DNA of 6,345 nucleotides from NCBI GenBank assembly GCA_017452305.1, contig JAFTMQ010000036.1, positions 1 through 6,345 on the forward strand, in the 5' to 3' direction. Below the pieces are notes generated by a model. It was not told the origin of the DNA, did no database searches, and saw nothing but the letters and a program-made list of their open reading frames with translations. Positions 1 through 5,833 of the stretch are shown piece after piece. A program made the position numbers and the translations under genes. Position 1 is the stretch's first letter; the number at the start of each line of letters is the position of its first letter. The stretch comes from Clostridia bacterium (GTDB taxonomy: Bacteria; Bacillota; Clostridia; Christensenellales; Borkfalkiaceae).

Positions 1-260
1 GCTTTGAGGTGGGTGTTGTCGTAGGTGCGAATCATCTCGTTTGCGCGTTCTACGTCAAAGGTATTGGACGAAAAATAGCCACCCTCCGTCACGTGGAGGT
101 TGGTGATATTGCCTTGTCCGTTGCCCGTAGCGGAAAGCTTACGGCCTACTCGTTCGCCACGTTCAAAAATGACGATTTCGTGTCCCGTAGAAGAGATATT
201 TAAGTTCGCGGCAAGCATCAAGCCCGCTGCGCCACCGCCGATAATTGCAATTTTTGACAT
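1..260 (-). CDS. HI0933/BaiN-like FAD-dependent oxidoreductase, N-terminal fragment
   Basis: Only the first 86 codons are present; the gene continues past the left edge, so this is a partial gene and not a broken one. The protein starts MSKIAIIGGGAAGLMLAANL, a Rossmann dinucleotide-binding motif GxGxxG (residues 8-13) that binds the ADP part of FAD, followed by the acidic end of beta-2 at E33. Residues 39-54 read GRKLSATGNGQGNITN, matching the family signature GRKLxATGNGxxNxTN of the HI0933-like flavoproteins (YhiN, BaiN, 'aminoacetone oxidase family'). Family members are about 400 residues, cytosolic and mostly of unsettled substrate; BaiN has been linked to bile acid metabolism, which should not be assumed here. 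The ATG at 258-260 is supported by AGGAGG seven bases upstream (268-273) and by a strong promoter just beyond it. Family call is firm, substrate unknown. Confidence 0.9.
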   Translation of the reverse strand, partial: MSKIAIIGGGAAGLMLAANLNISSTGHEIVIFERGERVGRKLSATGNGQGNITNLHVTEGGYFSSNTFDVERANEMIRTYDNTHLK

Positions 261-281
261 TTCGCTACCTCCTGCCTATCT

Positions 282-310
282 ATTGTAAACGATTTTACGC
301 GCGTTGTCAA
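282..310 (-). promoter_or_regulatory. Sigma-A type promoter of the HI0933-like gene
   Basis: On the minus strand TTGACA (305-310) is followed after exactly 17 bases by TACAAT (282-287). The predicted transcription start near 275 leaves a leader of only about 15 bases, consisting almost entirely of the AGGAGG ribosome binding site. A perfect -35 and a 5/6 -10 suggest strong, simple constitutive transcription. Confidence 0.85.
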
Positions 311-348
311 TTTTTTTGGAAAAGTGGGTGAATTTTTTTTGCTTTAAC

Positions 349-377
349 TTGACTTTTTCGTCCATTTGTATTAAAAT
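349..377 (+). promoter_or_regulatory. Sigma-A type promoter of the DUF1508 gene
   Basis: TTGACT (349-354) and TAAAAT (372-377) are separated by 17 bases. Both hexamers match consensus at 5/6. The predicted start near 384 gives a leader of about 60 bases that contains an inverted repeat (402-419) before the ribosome binding site. It is divergent from the promoter of the flavoprotein gene, with the two -35 boxes about 40 bases apart. Confidence 0.8.
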
Positions 378-401
378 ATTTATACCAAAATTTCGTGCAA
401 G

Positions 402-419
402 ATAGCGTACATACGCTAT
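402..419 (+). promoter_or_regulatory. Inverted repeat in the leader of the DUF1508 gene
   Basis: ATAGCGTA (402-409) and TACGCTAT (412-419) are perfect 8-base inverted arms around CA. In RNA this gives a stem of about six pairs with a six-base loop, lying between the predicted transcription start and the AAGGAG site at 432-437. It could be a repressor operator or a 5' hairpin stabilising the mRNA. There is no T-run, so it is not a terminator. The symmetry is certain, the function is not. Confidence 0.5.
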
Positions 420-443
420 GGCGCGTAGAATAAGGAGAGAATT

Positions 444-1835
444 GTGCTGTATAATTTGTTGAGCGGAACGTCTTTTATCCAAAAAGCAGTGCGCGTTTGT
501 TGGGATTATTGCGTAAAAAATCCCGCGTTGGCTATCATCGCCGGTGTGCTTTGTCTTGCCTTACTCGGCTTGATTATCGCGATCCCCTGCGTTGCCGCGC
601 ATAGAAAAAAGAAAAAGGCGGCTTGGGAAGCGGAACAAGCAAAAATAAAGGCGGAAGAAGAAACGCAAACCACGGAAGAAGTGGAAACGGAACAAGTCCC
701 CGAAGCAACCGCGCCTATTGTTGAAGTCGCACCCGTTGCGGAAGAAAAGCCTGCGGTTGAGGTTGCGCCCGTGATGGAAACAAAGCCCGCGGTTGAGGTT
801 GCGCCCGTGGTAGAAACAAAGCCTGCGATTGAACCTGCACCCGTTGCGGAAGAAAAAAACGCGGTTGAGGCAGCGCCCATTGCGGAAGAAAAGCCCGCGG
901 TTGAGGTTGCGCCCGTAGAAGAAAAAGCGAGCGAAACGCCCGTTCAACCCGTACCTGCCCCCATCGAACCACAAAATACGGCGGCGCAAGCGCAAGAACA
1001 GACGACGGAAAACGCGGCGGTTGCCGAGCCCAAACAAGACCAAGCGAAGCAGAAAAAATACACGGGCAAGTGGGTAATTTTCCACGTGGTTACGGACGAT
1101 GAGAAAGGCGGAAACAAGGACGAGGATTTGTACTTCTTCGAGCTGCACGCGTCGAATGGCGAAAAGCTGCTTTCGAGTGAAGAATACACCTCTTATTCGG
1201 GCGCGGTGCGCGGCATTGAAACACATAAAAAGAATATTTTGGCGGGCAATTTCCGTATTACCCTCTCGAAGAAAGGACATTATATCTTCAAGCTGTTGAG
1301 CGGTAAAAACACCTTGCTTTGCACAGGTGAAAATTATCCGAGCAAGATGCGTTGCGAAAAGGCGCTTGAATCGACCAAGCGTTTTGCGGAAACGGCAGTT
1401 TTGGACGAAAACACGAGAGAACTTTTCATTAAGTTACCCCCCGAAGACGACGCGCCTATCGCGGCGTTGCCCGACGGCTGTACGGGGAAATGGATTATCG
1501 CAAGCCATACGGGTGAGGACGGCGAAACGGTGTACTACTTCGAGTTGCTTGCAAACAACGGCGAAAAGCTGCTTTCGAGCGAGGAATATTCCTCGTATAT
1601 CGGCGCGGTGAACGGCATTGAAACTCATAAGAAAAATATCTCGGCAGGCAATTTCCGTATCGTATTGACCAAACGAGGCGATTATATTTACAAGCTTTTG
1701 AACGGAAACGGACAGCTTTTGTGTCTCGGTGAGCATTACAAAACGAGAAAGCGTTGCCAAAACGCCGTGGAATCGGTGCAACGGTTTGCGTTCAATTCGC
1801 CCGTGTTAACGAGTGAAAAGACGAAGAAAAATTAA
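444..1835 (+). CDS. Membrane-anchored protein with PVE-rich repeat stalk and four DUF1508 (YegP-like) repeats
   Basis: A 463-residue protein of unknown function. Residues 1-26 are a short amphipathic head; about 27-52 (from PALAIIAGVL to AIPCVAAH) form one transmembrane helix, followed by RKKKK (54-58), which favours a cytoplasmic C-terminal side, though residues 1-26 are also basic. Residues 59-90 are charged and probably helical, 93-160 hold six 12-residue repeats of the type VEVAPVAEEKPA, and about 161-205 are a Pro/Gln/Ala-rich linker. The C-terminus carries two similar tandem units, about 206-316 and 347-449. Each contains two DUF1508-type repeats: one with YFFELHASNGEKLLSSEEY and GIETHKKN, one with FRITLSKKG, YIFKLL and a C-terminal ES.(K/Q)RFA. 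DUF1508 is known from short cytosolic proteins such as YegP; a membrane-tethered version with a long stalk is less usual. The start is GTG, chosen because AAGGAG (432-437) lies six bases upstream and a promoter precedes it. The gene stands alone and ends at a terminator. Confidence 0.85.
   Translation: MLYNLLSGTSFIQKAVRVCWDYCVKNPALAIIAGVLCLALLGLIIAIPCVAAHRKKKKAAWEAEQAKIKAEEETQTTEEVETEQVPEATAPIVEVAPVAEEKPAVEVAPVMETKPAVEVAPVVETKPAIEPAPVAEEKNAVEAAPIAEEKPAVEVAPVEEKASETPVQPVPAPIEPQNTAAQAQEQTTENAAVAEPKQDQAKQKKYTGKWVIFHVVTDDEKGGNKDEDLYFFELHASNGEKLLSSEEYTSYSGAVRGIETHKKNILAGNFRITLSKKGHYIFKLLSGKNTLLCTGENYPSKMRCEKALESTKRFAETAVLDENTRELFIKLPPEDDAPIAALPDGCTGKWIIASHTGEDGETVYYFELLANNGEKLLSSEEYSSYIGAVNGIETHKKNISAGNFRIVLTKRGDYIYKLLNGNGQLLCLGEHYKTRKRCQNAVESVQRFAFNSPVLTSEKTKKN
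720..923 (+). repeat. In-frame 36-base tandem repeats encoding a PVE-rich stalk
   Basis: Six units with a 36-base (12-codon) period encode variants of V-E-V-A-P-V-x-E-x-K-P-A at residues 93, 105, 117, 129, 141 and 153, the last one incomplete. Units differ mainly at positions 7-10 (AEEK, METK, VETK) and by V/I or V/P changes. The high similarity of DNA between units suggests recent slippage or unequal recombination, so copy number may vary among strains. Confidence 0.9.
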
Positions 1836-1847
1836 AAACGATACAAG

Positions 1848-1885
1848 AAAAAACGCGCGCTTGCCTGAGCAAGTACGCGTTTTTT
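1848..1885. terminator. Bidirectional intrinsic terminator between DUF1508 and DUF378 genes
   Basis: The arm at 1854-1864 pairs with 1869-1879 around the loop CTGA, with an imperfect step of two bases in the middle (one is G-U). The stem is flanked by A6 (1848-1853) and T6 (1880-1885), so each strand sees a hairpin followed by a T-run. It lies 12 bases after the stop of the plus-strand gene and 23 bases beyond the stop of the minus-strand gene and probably serves both. Confidence 0.85.
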
Positions 1886-1908
1886 ATTTTCCGTTGCTTA
1901 AAATGCGG

Positions 1909-2139
1909 TTATTCCGCGCTGCGCTTATTTCTCAACCAAAGCACGCCGCCCGTAATGAAGGGCGAAAGGATGAGCCAAAGCGCCGCGACTGCGATGACAG
2001 TGTAAACGATGATCGAACCGACGGCACGCGCACCCGAAAAGATTGTGGATACGAGGTTAAAATCGAACAAGCCGAACAAACCCCAATTTACCGCGCCGAT
2101 GATAACCAAAGCATAAGCAATAATGTTTACAATACGCAT
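1909..2139 (-). CDS. DUF378 family small membrane protein
   Basis: A 76-residue hydrophobic protein. Residues 5-30 contain the DUF378 signature IIGAVNWGLFGLFDFNLV, forming or flanking a first membrane helix (about 5-24); a second helix lies at about 41-60 (GSIIVYTVIAVAALWLILSP), and 61-69 is a further short hydrophobic stretch before the basic tail LRNKRSAE. Known members are 60-80 residue inner-membrane proteins without an assigned function, so length and architecture fit. The reading frame is open for 17 more codons upstream, but the ATG at 2137-2139 is preferred: AGGAGG is eight bases upstream of it and family similarity begins exactly there. It lies downstream of the marR-like gene in the same direction but is separated from it by a terminator, so it may be transcribed separately or by read-through. 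No clear promoter was seen in the 50 bases between. Confidence 0.85.
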   Translation of the reverse strand: MRIVNIIAYALVIIGAVNWGLFGLFDFNLVSTIFSGARAVGSIIVYTVIAVAALWLILSPFITGGVLWLRNKRSAE

Positions 2140-2148
2140 AAATTCGTT

Positions 2149-2154
2149 CCTCCT
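2149..2154 (-). promoter_or_regulatory. Ribosome binding site that fixes the DUF378 start
   Basis: AGGAGG on the minus strand, eight bases before the ATG at 2139. It lies inside the extended reading frame that would begin at 2190, so it argues against the longer 93-residue version. Confidence 0.8.
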
Positions 2155-2188
2155 ACTCCCATTATGCGCGAATATTCGACTTTTATAC

Positions 2189-2216
2189 AAAAAACAGCCG
2201 CATTGCGACTGTTTTT
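2189..2216 (-). terminator. Intrinsic terminator of the MarR-type gene
   Basis: Read on the minus strand, AAAAACAGTCGC, a three-base loop and GCGGCTGTTTTTT form a 12-pair stem with one G-U pair and a T-run (2194-2189). It begins 17 bases beyond the stop of the marR-like gene and lies upstream of the DUF378 start. On the plus strand the same spot has a C-A mismatch, so the hairpin is better in the minus direction. Confidence 0.8.
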
Positions 2217-2232
2217 CTCCGTTACGATATTT

Positions 2233-2715
2233 TTATTTTTTGCCAAGCGCCTTTTTCTCTGCCTCGACCATATCGATAAACTCGTTGGTGAGGGCGCACA
2301 TTTCGCAAAATTTGTCTTCCCCAAACTTCTTGATAAGCTTGCCAAAGAAGTGTTGACAATATGCCCAATCCTTTTTGTAAAGCTCGAGAGTTTCGTCCGT
2401 GAGCTCGATGTACGCGATTTTTCTATCGACGGTGTCGGGAACGCGTTTTACAATACCGTTTTCTTCCAAGCGGTTGACGATTTGGGAAATTGCAGAGCGC
2501 GTAATGCCAAGTCTATCGGCAAGCTGTGTGGAAATCAAACGCTCGCCCTCCCCCTTTGCTTGCACGATTTCGGCAAGAAGACGAAGCTCTGTGTCCTTAA
2601 AGTGGGTGTTTTTGTTGGCGATTGCAAGGGCTTCCCTTCTTTTGCTTAACGCATAAAGCATTTGCATGTGCTTTTCGTTGACGGTAAGTTTTTTTCCTAA
2701 TTTTTTCGTTGCCAT
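2233..2715 (-). CDS. MarR-family winged helix-turn-helix transcriptional regulator
   Basis: A 160-residue protein of typical MarR length. A Lys-rich N-terminus (residues 1-15) is followed by dimerisation helices, then FKDTELRLLAEI (39-50). The winged helix occupies about 60-106, with ISTQLADRLGITRSAISQIV (61-80) as the DNA-reading helix-turn-helix and the NRLEENGIVKR...DRK..YIELT pattern (81-106) as the last helix and beta wing; the DxR of the wing is D97-R98. Residues 110-155 form the C-terminal dimer helices and include C120, C137 and C140. MarR proteins usually repress a neighbouring or their own promoter and release DNA on ligand binding or oxidation; the Cys residues could be redox sensors, but this is only a suggestion. 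The ATG at 2713-2715 has AAAGGAG about seven bases upstream. It is divergent from apeB, making that promoter region a possible target. Ligand unknown. Confidence 0.93.
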   Translation of the reverse strand: MATKKLGKKLTVNEKHMQMLYALSKRREALAIANKNTHFKDTELRLLAEIVQAKGEGERLISTQLADRLGITRSAISQIVNRLEENGIVKRVPDTVDRKIAYIELTDETLELYKKDWAYCQHFFGKLIKKFGEDKFCEMCALTNEFIDMVEAEKKALGKK

Positions 2716-2755
2716 AATTTCACTCCTTTATATCCTTTGTATTGCTCTTTTTTTT

Positions 2756-2764
2756 ATTATAACA
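2756..2764 (-). promoter_or_regulatory. Extended -10 promoter of the MarR-type gene
   Basis: On the minus strand the sequence TGTTATAAT holds a perfect -10 hexamer (2756-2761) with the extended TG one base before it (2763-2764). No good -35 lies 16-18 bases upstream, which is tolerated by extended -10 promoters and can indicate an activator or modest strength. Predicted start near 2749, leader about 34 bases. Confidence 0.7.
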
Positions 2765-2791
2765 CGCGATTGTGAAAAATACATTAAATTT

Positions 2792-2810
2792 TTGTTAAAA
2801 AATTTGACAA
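2792..2810. promoter_or_regulatory. Candidate regulator operator (19-base near-palindrome) between marR-like and apeB genes
   Basis: TTGTTAAAAAATTTGACAA has 8-base arms matching at 7 of 8 positions around AAA. Size and symmetry fit a MarR dimer site. It lies about 43-61 bases upstream of the predicted marR transcript start and about 67 bases upstream of the best apeB -35, not over either core promoter, and the area is very A/T-rich, so chance symmetry is possible. Confidence 0.3.
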
Positions 2811-2876
2811 TTTTACAATTTTTTTCTATTTTTTTTATTATTCAAGGCAAAAATGCCGTTTTTTTTGCGGAAAGGC

Positions 2877-2905
2877 TTGTCAAATATCGGGAAAGGTGAT
2901 ACAAT
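2877..2905 (+). promoter_or_regulatory. Promoter of the apeB-type aminopeptidase gene
   Basis: TTGTCA (2877-2882), a 17-base spacer and TACAAT (2900-2905), with an extended TG at 2897-2898 one base before the -10. Predicted start near 2912, giving a leader of about 27 bases. A weaker alternative, TTGACA (2804-2809) with TATTTT (2827-2832), would overlap the candidate operator. Confidence 0.75.
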
Positions 2906-2927
2906 AATGAGTGAGAAATTTGTTGGC

Positions 2928-2931
2928 GAGG
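2928..2931 (+). promoter_or_regulatory. Ribosome binding site that fixes the apeB start
   Basis: GAGG lies seven bases before the ATG at 2939 but only one base before the in-frame ATG at 2933. The spacing therefore selects 2939 and a protein starting MPEKL. Confidence 0.65.
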
Positions 2932-2938
2932 TATGTTT

Positions 2939-4222
2939 ATGCCTGAAAAATTGATAAACTTTTTAGAAGAATCCTATACCGCTTATCACGCGACGGAAAA
3001 CGTCAAGCAGGCGTTGGAAGAAAACGGATTTGTACAGCTTTTTGAAAACCGCGACTGGTCGCTTGGCGAGGGCGGGAAATATTACGTTATGCGCGGCGGT
3101 AGCAGCTTGATTGCGTTTACCGTCGGCGGGTTGGACGAATTCGCCTATAAAATCGTGGCGACGCACACCGATTCGCCCGCGCTGAAATTAAAGGAAAACC
3201 CCGTGATGAAAAAGACGGGTGATTGCGCGACGCTCAACGTGGAAAAATACGGCGGTGGGATTTGGTATTCCTTCTTCGACCGTCCGTTAAAAATTGCGGG
3301 ACGGGTTATCCGCGGAAGCGGCAGAAGCTTGCATGCAGAAAACGTGGTTTCCTCTTTCAACGTGCAAATCCCCTCTCTTGCCGTGCATCAAAACCGTGAG
3401 GTGAACGAGAAATTTGCCGTCAACGCACAGGTGGATTTACAGCCCCTTTGCGCCCTCTTGAACGAGCAGATTGCCACCGAGGACGTGATGAAAAAAGTGG
3501 TCGGTGAAAAGGCGCTTTCCTATGATTTATTCCTCGTCAACGCGGACATGCCCTATCGCTTTGGCGTAAACGACGAATTTTTGGCTTCGCCGCGTATCGA
3601 CAATTTGGCGTGCACCTTTGCAGGCTTACAGGCCTTGCTTTCCGCGACGGAAACGAGCGGCGTTTGCGTGCTTGCCGTGATGGATAACGAAGAAATCGGC
3701 AGTCTTTCGGCGCAAGGCGCGGACGGCGATTTTTTGGAAACAACCCTCCGCCGCATTGCGTATGCGCTCCGTTTTGACGATAACGAATTTTATAAGGCGC
3801 TTGCAGACTCTTTCCTGCTTTCCGCAGACAACGCGCACGCGGCGCACCCCAACCACCCCGAAAAGGCGGATCCGACGAACGCGCCGAAGCTTGGCGGTGG
3901 GATTGTCATCAAGTCGCACGCGGGCAAGGCGTACGTGACGGACGCACTTTCTTCCGCGGTCCTCAAAACAATTTTTGAGAATGCGGACGTGCCTTATCAA
4001 AGCTTTTTCAACCGCTCGGACGCGAGAAGCGGCAGTACGCTTGGCGCATTGGTGACGAGGCACGTGAGTATGCCCGGCGCGGACATTGGGATTGCACAGC
4101 TTGCAATGCACTCCGCGTGTGAAAGTATGGCGATTGCCGATTACGAGGTGATGGTGAAGGGCTTGTCGGCGTACTTTGCAACGACGTTGAAATTTACGGA
4201 AGATAATATTTTTGTAGAATAA
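2939..4222 (+). CDS. apeB: M18 family metalloaminopeptidase, ApeB/aspartyl aminopeptidase type
   Basis: A 427-residue cytosolic zinc aminopeptidase, the usual length for bacterial 'aminopeptidase 2' (ApeB). The family removes N-terminal residues, often acidic ones, from peptides as TET-like oligomers. The expected metal and catalytic residues are all visible by motif comparison with eukaryotic aspartyl aminopeptidase: H76 in ATHTDSP (74-80), D221 in PRIDNLAC, the pair E251-E252 in VMDNEEIGS, D297 in LSADNAHAAHPNHP and H391 in LAMHSACE. N211-D212 and the YGGG segment (104-107) also fit. Residues around 85-220 form the butterfly (dimerisation) domain inserted in the catalytic fold. The start at 2939 is preferred to 2933 because of ribosome binding site spacing. 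The gene stands alone, is divergent from a MarR-type regulator that might control it, and converges on a second M18 enzyme. Substrate preference cannot be read from sequence. Confidence 0.95.
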   Translation: MPEKLINFLEESYTAYHATENVKQALEENGFVQLFENRDWSLGEGGKYYVMRGGSSLIAFTVGGLDEFAYKIVATHTDSPALKLKENPVMKKTGDCATLNVEKYGGGIWYSFFDRPLKIAGRVIRGSGRSLHAENVVSSFNVQIPSLAVHQNREVNEKFAVNAQVDLQPLCALLNEQIATEDVMKKVVGEKALSYDLFLVNADMPYRFGVNDEFLASPRIDNLACTFAGLQALLSATETSGVCVLAVMDNEEIGSLSAQGADGDFLETTLRRIAYALRFDDNEFYKALADSFLLSADNAHAAHPNHPEKADPTNAPKLGGGIVIKSHAGKAYVTDALSSAVLKTIFENADVPYQSFFNRSDARSGSTLGALVTRHVSMPGADIGIAQLAMHSACESMAIADYEVMVKGLSAYFATTLKFTEDNIFVE

Positions 4223-4233
4223 AGATTATGCAT

Positions 4234-4276
4234 AAAAAACCCCCTCTGCTTTTTGCGAAGCAGAGGGTTTTTTTTT
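4234..4276. terminator. Bidirectional intrinsic terminator shared by the two M18 genes
   Basis: CCCTCTGCTT (4242-4251) pairs perfectly with AAGCAGAGGG (4258-4267) around a six-base loop. A6 (4234-4239) on the left and a long T-run (from 4268) on the right give a T-tract in both directions. It lies 11 bases after the apeB stop and about 17 bases beyond the apeA stop, so one hairpin serves both convergent genes. Confidence 0.92.
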
Positions 4277-4292
4277 CGTTTCTTATATAAAA

Positions 4293-5669
4293 TTATTTAA
4301 TGAATGCGCGGAAAGCAAGATAGTTTTCGTACAAGTCTGCCTTGGAAATCACTTCGTAGGGCGCGTGCATAGAGATTACGGGTACACCGATGTCTATGGT
4401 GCTAACGTTCATGTTTGCAATGAATTTTGCAACCGTGCCGCCGCCGCCTTGATCTACTTTGCCAAGCTCGCCCGTTTGCCAAATCACGCCGTTATCGTCG
4501 AACAACTTACGAAGGTAGCCAATAAATTCTGCGTCCGCGTCGTTGGAACCGCTCTTACCGCGCGAGCCTGTGAATTTGGTTACGCCCGCGCCGTGGGAAA
4601 TATAAGCGGAGTTATGTTTTTCGCAAACGTCGGGGAAGTTGGGATCGAAGCCTGCGTTTACGTCCGCGGAAAGGCACATGGACTTCGCACGGATTGCCGC
4701 CGAGCTTACGCCAAACGAGGTTGCGATTTCGTTCATCAAGTCCGCGAACAACGCGCATTGCAAGCCGGTTGCGCCCTCGCTGCCGATTTCTTCCTTGTCC
4801 GCAAGGATAACCATAACGGTGTGTTCGTTCGAGGGTTCGTCGAAGAGTGCGGTGTAAGCGGGATAGGAACATACTCTATCGTCGTGGCCGTAAGCACCGA
4901 TAAGCCCGCGGTCGAAGCCGACGTCCTTTGCCTTAAACGCGGGCACAAGGGAAAGCTCTGCGGAGAGGAAATCCGCCTCGTCCATGCCGTACTTTTCGTT
5001 GAGGATACGAAGAAGGTTTTCCTTCACCGTCTTGTCCTTGTCGTCCTCCGCCGCCGTGTAGGGAACGTTGCCAAACCAAATGTTGAGGTCTTCGCCGCCG
5101 ATTGCCTCGCCAAGGGGGCGAGTGCTCTGTTTTGCCGCCAAATGGGGAAGCAAATCGCTTACGTAGAATACGGGATCCTTTTCGTCCTCGCCAACTTTTA
5201 CATTGAGAACGGAGCCGTCTTTGCGCGCAACAACGCCGTGCAAAGCAAGGGGCACTGCCGTCCATTGATATTTACGAACGCCGCCGTAGTAGTGCGTTTT
5301 GCCGAATGCGATACCCTCGGATTCGTAGAGAGGCACTTGCTTCAAATCAAGTCTCGGGCTGTCGATGTGGGACGCGATGATACGTACGCCGTCTTTCGCC
5401 ACGTCTGCCGTACCGATTTTGAGAAGGTACAAATTCTTGCCGCGGTTGTTGTAGTAAACCTTGTCGCCCGCTTTAAGCTTCGTGCCAAACTCAAAAGGCT
5501 TGTAGCCTGCTTTTTTCGCCGCTTCTACTGCGTAAGCGCAGGCTTCGCGTTCGGTTTTGCCCTCGTCGAGGAAGGTTTTGTAGCCCTCGGCATAGTCGAA
5601 AATCTCTTTCATAAGCTTTTCGTCTGCTACTTCATAGACGTTGGTTCTTTTGTAGGATAATTGACTCAT
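4293..5669 (-). CDS. apeA: M18 family metalloaminopeptidase, ApeA (aminopeptidase 1) type
   Basis: A 458-residue cytosolic metalloaminopeptidase, length typical of the 'aminopeptidase 1' branch of M18. It is only distantly similar to the neighbouring apeB product, so this is not a recent duplication. Catalytic features are complete: H101 in ASHIDSPRLD (99-108), D263-D264 in YGHDDRVCSYP, E293-E294 in LADKEEIGSEG, D336 in LSADVNAGFDPN and H435 in ISMHAPYEV. The YYGG motif (127-130) and GGGGTVAK (408-415) are also characteristic of this branch. A long N-terminal helical part (1-60) precedes the catalytic fold and residues about 105-250 form the dimerisation insertion. The start ATG at 5667-5669 has AAAGGAG ten bases upstream (5680-5686). 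No strong promoter was found just upstream and no minus-strand terminator was seen between it and the suf gene, so read-through from suf across the repeat region is possible. A 431-codon open frame on the opposite strand is a coding shadow. Confidence 0.95.
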   Translation of the reverse strand: MSQLSYKRTNVYEVADEKLMKEIFDYAEGYKTFLDEGKTEREACAYAVEAAKKAGYKPFEFGTKLKAGDKVYYNNRGKNLYLLKIGTADVAKDGVRIIASHIDSPRLDLKQVPLYESEGIAFGKTHYYGGVRKYQWTAVPLALHGVVARKDGSVLNVKVGEDEKDPVFYVSDLLPHLAAKQSTRPLGEAIGGEDLNIWFGNVPYTAAEDDKDKTVKENLLRILNEKYGMDEADFLSAELSLVPAFKAKDVGFDRGLIGAYGHDDRVCSYPAYTALFDEPSNEHTVMVILADKEEIGSEGATGLQCALFADLMNEIATSFGVSSAAIRAKSMCLSADVNAGFDPNFPDVCEKHNSAYISHGAGVTKFTGSRGKSGSNDADAEFIGYLRKLFDDNGVIWQTGELGKVDQGGGGTVAKFIANMNVSTIDIGVPVISMHAPYEVISKADLYENYLAFRAFIK

Positions 5670-5740
5670 TTTTTATATTCTCCTTTGATTATTTATGAAA
5701 TGAATTTACCGCCGCTGTTAGTGCTGAAATTTATAACAGT

Positions 5741-5782
5741 CCGTCCAAACTGTAAAAACGGCGGAGATACGAGCAAGACGCG
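5741..5782 (+). repeat. 42-base direct repeat, copy 1
   Basis: Begins CCGTCCAAAC and ends GAGCAAGACGCG. It matches 5834-5875 at 41 of 42 positions, the only change being T to C at the eleventh base. The two starts are 93 bases apart. It is module 1 of the four-module array at 5741-5966. Confidence 0.95.
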
Positions 5783-5833
5783 TTCCGTCAGCCCGTCGGA
5801 GCGGTGAAGATGCAAGCAAGATGCTCCGCCTAC

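Noticed and set aside
561..1280. A 239-codon minus-strand frame, and a shorter one at 506-880, opposite the DUF1508 gene
   Set aside because: Low-complexity Arg/Phe/Asn-rich or Ser/Thr/Ala-rich translations mirror the PVE repeats; they have no promoter or start signal.
2161..2190. A DUF378 promoter (TTGTAT and CATAAT with 18 bases between on the minus strand)
   Set aside because: The -35 overlaps the marR terminator T-run and the predicted start would fall on the ribosome binding site itself.
1813..2649. A 278-codon plus-strand frame across the DUF378 and marR-like genes
   Set aside because: It overlaps two genes with clear family motifs, crosses a terminator on each side and shows no domain of its own.
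2846..2866. Hairpin GGCA-AAAA-TGCC followed by a T-run upstream of apeB as a terminator or attenuator
   Set aside because: The stem has only four pairs and lies upstream of the preferred apeB promoter, with no plus-strand gene before it.
4365..5660. A 431-codon open frame on the plus strand opposite apeA
   Set aside because: It lies entirely inside a gene with complete M18 motifs, its translation shows no recognisable domain, it has no ribosome binding site that I can see, and long antisense frames follow from the codon use of the real gene.
5730..5757. A promoter for apeA (TTTACA or TTTTAC with TATAAA on the minus strand)
   Set aside because: The spacing is 15 or 16 bases and the boxes are only partial matches; it would also start inside A/T-rich sequence next to the repeat. 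Not strong enough to list.
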